Notes under the pieces: model-generated
The model's database searches: none
Told to the model about the DNA's origin: nothing
The model's input: only the letters and a program-made list of their open reading frames with translations
Shown: positions 9,261 to 16,794 of the stretch, one piece after another
How positions within the stretch are numbered: position 1 is the first letter of the stretch
Layout of the letters: each line of letters begins with the position of its first letter
NCBI GenBank assembly: GCA_000276965.1
Contig: AKKQ01000011.1
Location: 1 to 39,069, forward strand
Source of the DNA: Thiovulum sp. ES
GTDB lineage: Bacteria > Campylobacterota > Campylobacteria > Campylobacterales > Thiovulaceae
DNA length: 39,069 nt
Reading direction: 5' to 3'
Made by a program: the position numbers and the translations under genes

Positions 9261-9266
9261 TAAAAT
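9261..9266 (+). promoter_or_regulatory. Possible -10 box of the glutamate dehydrogenase gene
   Basis: TAAAAT after TTTTTCGC, about 32 bases before the GTG start. Confidence 0.4.
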
Positions 9267-9297
9267 CAAGTTATATTAAATAATTGGAGTTAAGTCG

Positions 9298-11553
9298 GTG
9301 GAACACCTATTTAAAACTGAAAACTGTGTCCTTTGTGATTTACACGATAATCACAATTTTCTTGTAAAAGAAGTCATGCTTTTTAAAGCAATCAGCGAAT
9401 ATATTGACCAAATTGATCTTGCTGTTGATTTAGGAATTGTTTCAAACATTTTTACACAACATCCTGATTTTTCAAAAGTATTAAAAAATTATTTCATTAC
9501 AAAATTCTCTCCAGATTTTGAGGGCGACCGAAATAAAGAACTTAGCAAATTAGATGAAGAACTAGATAAATTTACAACTGTTGGCGAAATTTCAAATCTT
9601 ATTATTAATGTTGTCAAAAACATCACACGAACAAACTATTTTCTTGACAAAGAGGGAATCGCTTTTAAACTAGAAGTCAAGCAATTCAAACATCTTTTGA
9701 GAGGTCTTCAGCCAAATCATGAAATTTTTGTTTATCACCCAGAATTCAAAGGTCTTCATTTACGAATGACTCATGTTAGCCGAGGTGGTTTAAGATGGAG
9801 TGAAAGAGGAGATTTCCGTGAAGAGATCAAATCACTTATGATTACTCAAGATGGAAAAAACTCAATTATTGTTCCAGCGGGAGCAAAAGGTGGATTTTTT
9901 ATAAATCACTCTCGAGAAAATATTACAAAAGAGATGTTCAAAGATTTCTATTCAAAATTTATTCACAATCTTCTTGATTTAGTTGATAATAGAGTTGATG
10001 GAAAAATTGTGCCAAACAAAAAAAGAATTCTGAAATATGATGAAAACGATACATACTTTGTAGTTGCTGCGGACAAAGGAACAGCTCAAATGAGTGATGT
10101 TGCAAACGGAATTGCGGTAAGTAGAAATTTCTGGCTTGGTGATGCTTTTGCTTCTGGTGGAAGTAATGGGTATTCTCACAAAGATTTGGGAATTACAGCA
10201 AAAGGTGCTTTTGTTTCAACTGAGAGATTTTTCATTGAAAAAGGCATAAATTTCTATGAAACTCCAATTGCAGTAACGGGAATTGGTTCAATGAACGGAG
10301 ATGTTTTTGGAAATGGAATTCTTTTAAGTGATAAATTTAAACTTGTTGGTGCATTTTCACATCGAGAAATTTTCATAGATCCAAATCCAAATCCAGAAAA
10401 ATCGTTTGAAGAGAGAAAAAGACTTTTCAATAGTAGCAATGGTGCATGGAATCAGTATAATCGAGAATTGATTTCAAAAGGCGGTGGAGTTTTCCAAAGA
10501 AAAGATGAAAATATTCCTGTTTCTTCAGAAATGGCAGAAGTTTTTGGAATTGAGACTAAAACTATTTCAGGAAACGACCTCATCAGAAAAATCTTGACAG
10601 CAAAAGTTGATCTACTATTTAATGGTGGAGTTGGAACATATGTGAAAGCTTCGACAGAAGAAGACACAACAGTTGGAGATTATGGAAATTCGAAAGTGCG
10701 AGTTGATGCAAAAGATTTAGGTGCATTTGCAGTTTGTGAAGGTGGAAATTTAGGTTTCACTCAAAAAGGTCGAGTTGAATATGCTTTAAATGGTGGAAAA
10801 ATCAATCTTGATGCAATTGACAACTCTGCTGGTGTAAATACTTCTGACCATGAAGTAAATATTAAAATTCTTTTCTCTCTCACAAATCTTTCAGATGAAG
10901 AAAAAAGCGAACTACTCAAAAAAGCTACCGATGAGGTTGTTGAAATTGTTCTTGATTCAAACTACAAACAAGCTCTTGGACTTTCACTTGATGAAGTTCG
11001 TGCAAAAACTCGCAAAGAGGATTTTGTCTCTGTAATTGGCATTTTAGAAAAAGAGTTACCGCAATTCAATCGTGAATATTTTGCAATTGCAGATGACGAA
11101 AATTTTGAGATGAACCGACCAAACTTATCTTTCCTTTTCTCTTACTCAAAAATTCTTCTTAAAAAGATTTTGATTCGAGATGAAGAAGAGGGAAATCTAC
11201 TTGATAGCTTTTTCTCAACAGAATACATGCTTGACTATTTCCCGCCAACTTTTGATGTGATTAAAGATCATCAACTTCTTCACCCACTTGAAAGAGAAAT
11301 TATCGGAACAGTTCTTTCTGACGGAATTATCAATTCTCAAGGTGTTACATTTATGAATCTTCTCAAAGATCACGGTGAAGATGAATTCCGAGACATCACA
11401 GCAAGATACCTAAAAATTGGAAAAACTGTAAATGCAAAAGCGATTAGAAAAGAGCTTGGAAAATCTGCTGAAACTTACGAAAAACTTGTTGAGTTTGAAG
11501 CAAAACTTTTAGAACATGAAAAAAGTTTAAGAGAGTTTGCAAAAGACTTTTAA
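9298..11553 (+). CDS. NAD-dependent glutamate dehydrogenase, short form of the large (GDH2/L-180) family
   Basis: This family oxidatively deaminates glutamate to 2-oxoglutarate with NAD. The 751-residue protein has its catalytic core: EIFVYHPEFKGLHLR, RGGLRWSERGDFR near residue 160, VPAGAKGGF near 200, AADKGTAQMSD near 260, GGSNGYSHKDLGITAKG near 290, and VTGIGSMNGDVFGNG near 330, the dinucleotide-binding part. A helical C-terminal domain follows. Family members are usually about 1,000 or 1,600 residues with long N-terminal regulatory domains; here only about 130 residues precede the core. GTG 9298 has a GGAG site 8 bases upstream and there is no room for more N-terminus, since the promoter and a divergent gene lie just upstream. 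So it is either a naturally short form or an ancient truncation. Confidence 0.88.
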   Translation: MEHLFKTENCVLCDLHDNHNFLVKEVMLFKAISEYIDQIDLAVDLGIVSNIFTQHPDFSKVLKNYFITKFSPDFEGDRNKELSKLDEELDKFTTVGEISNLIINVVKNITRTNYFLDKEGIAFKLEVKQFKHLLRGLQPNHEIFVYHPEFKGLHLRMTHVSRGGLRWSERGDFREEIKSLMITQDGKNSIIVPAGAKGGFFINHSRENITKEMFKDFYSKFIHNLLDLVDNRVDGKIVPNKKRILKYDENDTYFVVAADKGTAQMSDVANGIAVSRNFWLGDAFASGGSNGYSHKDLGITAKGAFVSTERFFIEKGINFYETPIAVTGIGSMNGDVFGNGILLSDKFKLVGAFSHREIFIDPNPNPEKSFEERKRLFNSSNGAWNQYNRELISKGGGVFQRKDENIPVSSEMAEVFGIETKTISGNDLIRKILTAKVDLLFNGGVGTYVKASTEEDTTVGDYGNSKVRVDAKDLGAFAVCEGGNLGFTQKGRVEYALNGGKINLDAIDNSAGVNTSDHEVNIKILFSLTNLSDEEKSELLKKATDEVVEIVLDSNYKQALGLSLDEVRAKTRKEDFVSVIGILEKELPQFNREYFAIADDENFEMNRPNLSFLFSYSKILLKKILIRDEEEGNLLDSFFSTEYMLDYFPPTFDVIKDHQLLHPLEREIIGTVLSDGIINSQGVTFMNLLKDHGEDEFRDITARYLKIGKTVNAKAIRKELGKSAETYEKLVEFEAKLLEHEKSLREFAKDF
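10576..10584 (-). repeat. GATGAGGTC word, 9-mer
   Basis: Within the glutamate dehydrogenase gene; the coding strand reads GAC CTC ATC (D-L-I). The tenth base differs. Confidence 0.7.
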
Positions 11554-11566
11554 AATAGTGAAATTG

Positions 11567-11584
11567 TTCCTGCATTCGCAGGAA
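11567..11584 (+). terminator. Hairpin after glutamate dehydrogenase
   Basis: A perfect stem TTCCTGC/GCAGGAA with loop ATTC, 14 bases after the stop codon. It has no T-run, so it may be a dispersed palindromic repeat acting as a transcript end. Confidence 0.5.
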
Positions 11585-11616
11585 TAAAGACTAGATAATT
11601 GTTGAAATTTGCCATT

Positions 11617-11763
11617 TCAGTTGATTGAATTTATTTCCAATTGGATTCCAGTTTCAACAATTTCTAAACTTTTTTGTGGTGTGAGTTCTTCAGTTTCAAT
11701 TTTTTTCTCAATCGAATACGAACCAGTTTTACTTATAACACAGGAAAAAGATAAATTTGTCAT
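11617..11763 (-). pseudogene. Fragment resembling part of a Bro-N protein
   Basis: A 48-codon open stretch on the minus strand contains KTGSYSI followed by an acidic helix. The intact Bro-N protein at 15058 has the same KTGSYSI at the end of its Bro-N domain, followed by a similar acidic stretch. The fragment lacks the whole Bro-N domain, and its only ATG lies within a palindromic repeat, so it is probably a decayed piece of a related gene. The match is short and by eye only. Confidence 0.35.
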
Positions 11764-11784
11764 GTTCGAGCTTGACTCGGACAT
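11762..11784. repeat. Short palindromic repeat, copy A
   Basis: Arms ATGTTCGAG and CTCGGACAT (one G-T mismatch) around the loop CTTGA. The same arms recur at 12541-12586 with extra sequence in the loop. Confidence 0.7.
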
Positions 11785-11820
11785 CTTCACGAAAAGAAGA
11801 AGATTGTCATGTTAAGCTTG

Positions 11821-11839
11821 TGCCGAACTTATTTCGGCA
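11821..11839. repeat. Palindrome next to the mobile-element end
   Basis: Perfect arms TGCCGAA and TTCGGCA with the 5-base loop CTTAT. The loop resembles that of the CTGAA-CTTGT-TTCAG palindrome, so it may be a diverged member of the same class. Confidence 0.55.
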
Positions 11840-11881
11840 TCGTTTCAGTGCCACATTCCATTCTGTTTCATTTGACATACT

Positions 11882-11902
11882 CCCCATAGCTAAAGCTAGG
11901 GG
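11882..11902. repeat. Right-end hairpin, copy 1
   Basis: On the minus strand CCCC-TAGC, loop TTTA, GCTA-T-GGGG. It is identical over 21 bases to the copy at 12080-12100. This copy is the one adjacent to the TCAA end. Confidence 0.85.
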
Positions 11903-12079
11903 ATTCTGTTTCATCGAGAAAAGCCTAAAAAAATAGGTCTTACTTCCTCTCCACAAGAGTTGATGCCCCAACTCAAATTTATATCCGAGATTTTACCCTT
12001 CGCGATATTTTCAATACAAATTATACATAAAATTATTTCAAGTGGATAAATCCACTATCATAATTTTAAAGCCTTATAT

Positions 12080-12100
12080 CCCCATAGCTAAAGCTAGGGG
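12080..12100. repeat. Right-end hairpin, copy 2
   Basis: Identical to the copy 198 bases to the left. It lies 77 bases past the tnpB remnant stop and lacks the AGTATGTCAA tail, so it may be an internal scaffold hairpin or the remains of an older element end. Confidence 0.8.
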
Positions 12101-12177
12101 CTTTACGGCTTGTTTTGGGTAAAGCAAAATCTCTTGATTAAAATCGCAATAACCGAGATTATTGTTATGATTATGGG

Positions 12178-12651
12178 TCAAGCTCCCCGAGTTAAATTTT
12201 TGAGGAAAATTCCTCTTGCTCCGTTAATGTCTCTATCCACAGAAAAATTATTACCTTTAATTATCTTTTTTGAACCAAGTTTATTATCAATTTCACCATT
12301 CCAAGATTTTGTTTTTGAAGTGTAGCTTTCATTCACATCAACAACATGTTTTCCGTATTTCTCGGCATACAATTTGAGCTTTAACTTAAATTTATAATGA
12401 TTTAAATCAAGCATATTTCTTGCTGTAATTCGTCGTATTTTTCTTTCACCTTTTTTAGAGGCATCATCTATTTTAAAATAGCGGAAAGTTTTCCAAATAA
12501 GCTCAAATCTATTCCTTTTTTTAATTATAGCTATTTTGTCATGTTCGAGCTTTTCCTGAAACAAGTTCAGAACTTGACTCGGACATATAGTTGAGATTTT
12601 GCCGTATTTGTTATGGTATCTGACAATGTCAAAAAAAGTCAAATCCGACAA
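12178..12651 (-). pseudogene. tnpB: C-terminal remnant of TnpB, zinc-ribbon cysteines lost
   Basis: TnpB proteins are RNA-guided nucleases of about 400 residues encoded by IS200/IS605 and IS607 elements. Only the C-terminal part is left. ARNMLDLNHYKFKLKLK and YGKHVVDVNESYTSKT match the segment leading into the zinc ribbon, and VDRDINGARGIFLK contains the last RuvC aspartate. In intact relatives the ribbon has two Cys pairs (SKTCSxCG ... CxxC); here the positions read SKTKSWNG and KGNNF, so all four are gone. The N-terminal domains and first RuvC acidic residues are missing. A nested palindromic repeat supplies about 15 codons near the start (12541-12586). The product cannot be an active nuclease, but the frame is open for 157 codons. 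Confidence 0.75.
12541..12586. repeat. Nested palindromic repeat, copy B
   Basis: The outer arms ATGTTCGAG/CTCGGACAT are identical to copy A at 11762. In the loop sits a second palindrome, CTGAAACAAGTTCAG (12556-12570). The inner 15-mer occurs again, inverted, at 38927-38941. Confidence 0.75.
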
Positions 12652-12672
12652 TGATAATCCACATTCTCAATT

Positions 12673-13530
12673 TTAACCGTGAAGTTCTACATATTTACTA
12701 GCGACTTCTTTTGTCAATTCACGAATTTTTAAAATGTAGTTTGCTCTTTCTGTAACGGAAATCGCTTTTCGTGCATCAAGAATATTAAAAGTGTGAGATG
12801 CTTCCATACAATAGTCATATGCGACAAGTGGAAGATTTGCCTCAAGTGCTTTTTTTGTCTCTTTGCTTTTTGACTCAAATTGATGAAATAGCATTTCAAC
12901 ATCAGCAACTTCAAAATTATATTTACTAAACTCTTTTTCAGATTCTAAATGAATATCTTTGTAAGTTACGACCTCATCGCCATTTTTATTCCACACGATG
13001 TCAAAAACAGATTCAACACCTTGTAAATACATCGCAAGTCTTTCAGTTCCGTAAGTTATTTCCACCGAAACAGGATTACACTGAAATCCGCCAACTTGCT
13101 GAAAATATGTAAATTGTGTAACTTCCATTCCGTTTAACCAGACTTCCCAACCAAGTCCCCAAGCACCAAGTGTCGGAGATTCCCAATTGTCTTCCACAAA
13201 ACGAATATCGTTATTTTTTGTATCAAGTCCGAGAAATTCCAAACTTTTCAGATAGAGTTCCTGAATATTATCCGGCGATGGCTTAATCAAAACTTGAAAT
13301 TGGTAATAGCTACCAAGTCGGTTTGGATTTTCCCCGTATCGTCCATCTGTTGGTCTTCGCGACGGAGCTACATATGCTGTTGCCCAAGGTTTGCTATCAA
13401 GACTTCGTAAAAATGTGGCTGGGTGAAAAGTTCCAGCTCCCGCACTAATATCGTATGGCTGAACAATTGTACAACCCTCATTTTTCCAAAACTCTTGCAG
13501 TTTTAAAAGCATATCACTAAAAGTTATCAT
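12673..13530 (-). CDS. glyQ: Glycyl-tRNA synthetase alpha subunit
   Basis: The catalytic alpha subunit of the heterotetrameric bacterial GlyRS, which charges tRNA-Gly. The 285 residues match the usual 290-300. Clear family stretches are [17 protein letters not shown] near residue 26, [17 protein letters not shown] near 55 (motif-2-like region of the class II fold), [18 protein letters not shown] near 130 and [15 protein letters not shown] near 157. The ATG overlaps the fabD stop (ATGA), so translation is coupled. The beta subunit gene glyS is not in this window. The TnpB remnant abuts its 3' end, leaving only about 20 bases. Confidence 0.97.
   Translation of the reverse strand: MITFSDMLLKLQEFWKNEGCTIVQPYDISAGAGTFHPATFLRSLDSKPWATAYVAPSRRPTDGRYGENPNRLGSYYQFQVLIKPSPDNIQELYLKSLEFLGLDTKNNDIRFVEDNWESPTLGAWGLGWEVWLNGMEVTQFTYFQQVGGFQCNPVSVEITYGTERLAMYLQGVESVFDIVWNKNGDEVVTYKDIHLESEKEFSKYNFEVADVEMLFHQFESKSKETKKALEANLPLVAYDYCMEASHTFNILDARKAISVTERANYILKIRELTKEVASKYVELHG
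12970..12979 (-). repeat. CGATGAGGTC word, perfect 10-mer
   Basis: Within glyQ, coding GAT GAG GTC (D-E-V) in a poorly conserved loop (NGDEVVTY). Confidence 0.85.
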
Positions 13531-14462
13531 TTAGCTAATTCCTCAATCGCTTTTTCTAAACTTGCCATATCGGAAACAACGAGTGTTGGAATGCTTTTTA
13601 CAATTCTTCGATTTAAACCTCTTAAAACTCCACCATGTCCAAACTCAATAAATAGATCAACCTCATCGGCAATATTTCTGATTGAGTCGCTATATTTCAC
13701 TGGAGAAACAAGTTGTTTTGTCAAAAGTTCAATCGCTTCTTCTCGAGTGCTGTAAGGTTTTGCCGTAACATTTGAAACAATTGGAGTCCCAAAATTTTCA
13801 CTCAACTTCTCTTCTAGCTCTTTTTGTAATTCACCAGTCGCACTATCCAAAAGTTCGCAATGACTCGCCACCGACATATTTAAAACTACACTTTTTTTAG
13901 CTTTTGCCTCTTTTAAATCTGGTTGGACACTCTCTAAATCTGATTTGATTCCCGCAAGAACAACTTGACCGTCAGAATTGAAATTTGCTCCCCAAACTTT
14001 TTTTCCATTTTCTCTCGCTGTTGCACAAACTTTTTCAACATTTTCATCAGAAATTCCAATAACTGCCATCATTCCCGCATCAACATTTTCACATGCTTCT
14101 TTCATCAATTCGCCACGACGATTTACAAGTTTCACAGCACTATTTAAATCCAATGCACCCGCAGAAACAAGTGCCGAAAATTCACCAAGCGAATGTCCTA
14201 AAAGATATTTTGGTTCGATTTCTGTTTTTTCTCTAAAAAGTTGGTATGCAATTTGACTCACAAGAAGAATTGCAGGTTGAGTAAATTCTGTTTTTTCTAA
14301 ATCGCTATTTTCAGTAAAAAGGAGTTTTTGGAAATCAATTCCACTTTCCGCACTCGCTTTTTCAATTAATTCTTTTGCTTTTTCACTATTTTCAAAAAAA
14401 TCTTTTCCCATTCCGACCGCTTGACTGCCTTGCCCAGGAAAAATAAATGCTACTTTTTTCAA
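13527..14462 (-). CDS. fabD: Malonyl-CoA:ACP transacylase FabD
   Basis: FabD loads malonate from CoA onto acyl carrier protein for fatty-acid synthesis. From TTG at 14460-14462 it is 311 residues, the standard length. FPGQGSQ is at residues 8-14, the nucleophile S91 is in GHSLGE, and the catalytic H201 is in [10 protein letters not shown] chose the TTG because AAGGG lies 5 bases upstream and a TAGAAT promoter box lies just before it at 14480-14485. The longer in-frame ATGs would start upstream of the promoter. It is the first gene of a fabD-glyQ operon. Confidence 0.95.
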   Translation of the reverse strand: MKKVAFIFPGQGSQAVGMGKDFFENSEKAKELIEKASAESGIDFQKLLFTENSDLEKTEFTQPAILLVSQIAYQLFREKTEIEPKYLLGHSLGEFSALVSAGALDLNSAVKLVNRRGELMKEACENVDAGMMAVIGISDENVEKVCATARENGKKVWGANFNSDGQVVLAGIKSDLESVQPDLKEAKAKKSVVLNMSVASHCELLDSATGELQKELEEKLSENFGTPIVSNVTAKPYSTREEAIELLTKQLVSPVKYSDSIRNIADEVDLFIEFGHGGVLRGLNRRIVKSIPTLVVSDMASLEKAIEELAK

Positions 14463-14479
14463 GAAAACCCTTTTTTGAA

Positions 14480-14485
14480 ATTCTA
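14480..14485 (-). promoter_or_regulatory. -10 box of fabD-glyQ
   Basis: TAGAAT on the minus strand, 18 bases upstream of the fabD TTG. It supports a short leader and the TTG start. Confidence 0.5.
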
Positions 14486-14611
14486 TCAGTTTCATTTTTT
14501 TTGACATTGTAAGTAACAACAAATTTTGTCTCTTTAATTAGTCCTGTTTTTAAAATTCTATGCACCATTTCGCTGAAACTTAAATTTAAAAAGCAGGGGG
14601 ATTACTGGAAT

Positions 14612-14627
14612 CAAGGCTTTAGCCTTG
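14612..14627. repeat. Hairpin upstream of the HTH gene
   Basis: Perfect stem CAAGGC/GCCTTG with loop TTTA, in the otherwise featureless AT-rich gap 14486-14701. Confidence 0.5.
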
Positions 14628-14701
14628 CTTTGCAAAAAAACTCTTTAAGCTAAAAAGATTTCCGACTTAAATTAAAATTCCACATAAAACATAAAAATTG
14701 A

Positions 14702-14707
14702 TAAAAT
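14702..14707 (+). promoter_or_regulatory. Possible -10 box of the small HTH gene
   Basis: TAAAAT in TTGATAAAATCATG, 25 bases before the TTG start. Confidence 0.4.
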
Positions 14708-14731
14708 CATGAAAAATAGAAAAGGTGATTT

Positions 14732-14965
14732 TTGGAAAACAAAGAAGAGAATCTAGTTAAAAAAACTTGCCGAGAATTGGGAATCACACAAAAAGAATTA
14801 GCAAAACTAACAGGTTTCAAAGAACAAACAATCAGAAATTGGAGTTCGACAAAAGAGTTTCCCGAATATACACAAGCATTTTTTAAAGTTTTAATTCAAA
14901 ATAAAAAATATGAAGAAGCCCTTTTACATTTTACAAAATTTTCTGAAATTGTAAAGTCAATTTAA
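14732..14965 (+). CDS. Small helix-turn-helix protein (XRE/Cro-like)
   Basis: A 77-residue protein beginning at TTG after AAAAGGTGA. Residues 13-40 (CRELGITQKELAKLTGF, then KEQTIRNWS) are a helix-turn-helix of the Cro/XRE type, with the recognition helix around EQTIRNW. The remainder is a short helical tail, with no catalytic or sensor domain. The last bases of the window (39029 onward) begin a gene whose N-terminus (MEQKKEDNLVKKT) closely matches this one (MENKEENLVKKT), also with a TTG start and AAAAGGA. It is therefore a small paralogous family. Its targets are unknown; the Bro-N gene just downstream could be a partner or regulated neighbour. Confidence 0.75.
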   Translation: MENKEENLVKKTCRELGITQKELAKLTGFKEQTIRNWSSTKEFPEYTQAFFKVLIQNKKYEEALLHFTKFSEIVKSI

Positions 14966-15015
14966 AAGTTTTTACTTTAAATCTACTATTTTTAACTAAA
15001 TCCCTTTTTTTACAG

Positions 15016-15021
15016 TATAAT
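15016..15021 (+). promoter_or_regulatory. -10 box of the Bro-N gene
   Basis: TATAAT after TTTTTTTACAG, 37 bases before the ATG. It is the consensus hexamer, giving this gene its own promoter separate from the HTH gene. Confidence 0.6.
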
Positions 15022-15057
15022 TATTTTGCAGAACAATTTACACAAAGGAATTTAGTA

Positions 15058-15930
15058 ATGGATATTATATCATTCACTTTTCAAGAAAACACAATCCGAA
15101 CAATCGAAATCAATAATGAGCCGTATTTTATAGCAAAGGATTTGGCAAAAGTTCTTGGTCTAAAAGATAGCAAAGGAGCTATTCGAGATTTACGAAATAG
15201 ATACATTGAAAACAACATAAATTTAGAGGGGGTGATTTTAACTCACCCCCTTAAAACAGAAGGTGGAATTCAAAATTTAACAGTTCTTTCAGAGATCGGT
15301 CTTTATGAATTTATCTTTGCTTCAAGAAAATCAATTGCTGTAATTTTCAGAAATTGGGTAGCCTCAGAAGTCCTGCCACAAATTCGTAAAACTGGTTCTT
15401 ACTCGATTTCAAAAACTGATGAACCAGATTTAGAGAAAATCAAAAAAAGAGCTGAATTGATTCGTGTTGCTACGGAACTTGTTTTAAATTACAAAAAATC
15501 ATATTTTGAAATTGGAATCACTCGACCTGAAGAACTCGGAATTACTGTAAATAAAAGTGTGGCAAAAGATACAACTGTGGATTTTTTGGAAATTGCTGAA
15601 AAAAAAGGACTTTCAACAATTGAAAAATATTACACTGTTACCGAACTTTGCGAAATTGTGATGAACGGCGATTTTTCAGAAGAAGCAAAAAAACTTGTTT
15701 CGACAAAAAAAGGCGATAAACCGCGACCGCAAAACCTGAACAAACTTTTGGAAAAATTGGGTTTTCAAGAAAAAGAAGATGATATTTGGAAAGCAACAGA
15801 AAAAGGAAAAAAGTTTTCTGATTTTGTGCAAAACAAATCAAAATATTCGGAAAAAACTGTTTTTCACACAGTTTGGAAAAAAAGAGATTTTGAACAAACT
15901 TTTTTAGGTAGAATTTTTTTAAAAGGATAA
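15058..15930 (+). CDS. Bro-N domain protein (phage antirepressor-like)
   Basis: A 290-residue protein with AAAGGAA before the ATG. Residues 1-115 are a Bro-N domain: FTFQENTIRTIEINNEPYF, AKDLAKVLG, then LTVLSEIGLYEFIFASRK and FRNWVASEVLPQIRKTGSY. This domain binds DNA in phage antirepressors and baculovirus BRO proteins and is common in mobile or recently acquired genes. Residues 120-290 are a lysine-rich domain resembling the C-terminal parts of such proteins, with two possible winged-helix segments (TVTELCEIV and RPQNLNKLLEKLGF). No other phage genes are nearby. A perfect GGGGGTGA/TCACCCCC inverted repeat lies inside the coding region at 15228-15250. The region 12980-17637 lacks the GATGAGGTC word. 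Confidence 0.85.
   Translation: MDIISFTFQENTIRTIEINNEPYFIAKDLAKVLGLKDSKGAIRDLRNRYIENNINLEGVILTHPLKTEGGIQNLTVLSEIGLYEFIFASRKSIAVIFRNWVASEVLPQIRKTGSYSISKTDEPDLEKIKKRAELIRVATELVLNYKKSYFEIGITRPEELGITVNKSVAKDTTVDFLEIAEKKGLSTIEKYYTVTELCEIVMNGDFSEEAKKLVSTKKGDKPRPQNLNKLLEKLGFQEKEDDIWKATEKGKKFSDFVQNKSKYSEKTVFHTVWKKRDFEQTFLGRIFLKG
15228..15250. repeat. GC-rich inverted repeat inside the Bro-N gene
   Basis: GGGGGTGA (15228-15235) and TCACCCCC (15243-15250) with a 7-base loop, in a very AT-rich gene. It could form a strong mRNA hairpin about 170 bases after the start, or serve as an operator-like site. Confidence 0.65.
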
Positions 15931-15933
15931 TTT

Positions 15934-16767
15934 TTGGAACTTTTTTCAGAACTAGAAAAAATTTTAGAAATAGAAAATGCCGAACAAAAGTGCCTTACTT
16001 TTGATAAATTTTATTTAGAATATAAAAACGGAAATCTTTTGGAAAATCACGAAATGGAAATCCAGAGTTTTCAAAAACCATCATATCAAAAAATGCTAGA
16101 TGTTGTTTTACCGTCAAAAGTCAAAAGTCGCCGAAAATTAAATACGATTGAGGGACAAGCTTCACTTTTGCACTCGATAATTCATATTGAATATTCCGCA
16201 ATTGATTTGGCACTTGACCACTCGTATCGATTTCGGAATTTGCCAAAATCATATTATGATGATTGGTTAGAAGTGGCAAAAGAGGAGATTTCTCATTTCC
16301 GAATGTTAGTTTCTCTTTTGGATGAAATCGGATTTTCATATGGCGATTTTCCTGTTCATGATAATTTGTTTCTTGCTTCTAAAAAAACTGAAAACAGTTT
16401 AGCCTCTCGAATGAGTGTTGTTCCGCGATTTTTAGAGGCTTCTGGACTCGACTCAAATCCGCTAATTATGGAAAAACTGAACAGCATAAATACAGAATTT
16501 ACTCGAAAAATTGTTGATGCACTTCAAATAATTTTGGATGAAGAGATTTCCCATGTTCAAAAAGGGGATAAGTGGTTTGAGTTTGCTTGTGAAAAAGAGA
16601 ATTTTACAAAAGAGTGCTACTTTTCACTTGTGAAAGATATTTATCCAACGGCATTTGACAAAGGCAAAAATATAAATCGAGAGGCAAGAGAGAATTCAGG
16701 TTTTTCAGAAAAAGAGTTAGATTTTATTTCAGGAGATGGCGGAGAAATTCCAATTTGTAATCGCTAG
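15934..16767 (+). CDS. DUF455 ferritin-like protein
   Basis: A 277-residue protein starting at TTG, 6 bases after AAAAGGA and 3 bases after the Bro-N stop. It is a four-helix ferritin-like protein of the DUF455 family. The helices carry paired iron-ligand patterns: HIEYSAIDLALD near residue 90, KEEISHF near 113 and DEEISHVQKG near 205 (E-E-x-x-H type). Family members are thought to bind a di-iron centre, but no reaction is established, and a link to tRNA modification enzymes (MiaE fold) is structural only. The stop is followed by a TCTCCC/GGGAGA hairpin. It is likely transcribed together with the Bro-N gene. Confidence 0.85.
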   Translation: MELFSELEKILEIENAEQKCLTFDKFYLEYKNGNLLENHEMEIQSFQKPSYQKMLDVVLPSKVKSRRKLNTIEGQASLLHSIIHIEYSAIDLALDHSYRFRNLPKSYYDDWLEVAKEEISHFRMLVSLLDEIGFSYGDFPVHDNLFLASKKTENSLASRMSVVPRFLEASGLDSNPLIMEKLNSINTEFTRKIVDALQIILDEEISHVQKGDKWFEFACEKENFTKECYFSLVKDIYPTAFDKGKNINREARENSGFSEKELDFISGDGGEIPICNR

Positions 16768-16771
16768 ATTT

Positions 16772-16788
16772 TCTCCCAAAAAGGGAGA
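16772..16788. terminator. Convergent terminator between DUF455 gene and mltC-like gene
   Basis: Stem TCTCCC/GGGAGA with loop AAAAA, centred between the two convergent stop codons (16767 and 16795). Confidence 0.6.
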
Positions 16789-16794
16789 TGGATT

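Larger units (their letters stand above)
11872..12125 (-). mobile_element. IS200/IS605-type right end with omega-RNA-like scaffold
   Basis: Downstream of the tnpB remnant (minus strand) lies a region that ends in a hairpin followed by GGGGAGTATGTCAA. This arrangement is characteristic of right ends of TnpB-carrying IS200/IS605 elements, where TCAA is a known right cleavage tetranucleotide (as in IS608). Such regions encode the omega RNA that guides TnpB, its guide being the flanking DNA just past the end (below 11872). There is a further stem GCTTTAC/GTAAAGC at 12100-12125. No left end and no tnpA are visible, so the element is incomplete. Confidence 0.55.

Noticed and set aside
11609-11815. 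68-codon plus-strand frame in the degraded zone
   Set aside because: No ribosome site, and it runs through palindromic repeats. The opposite strand gives a better Bro-N-like reading.
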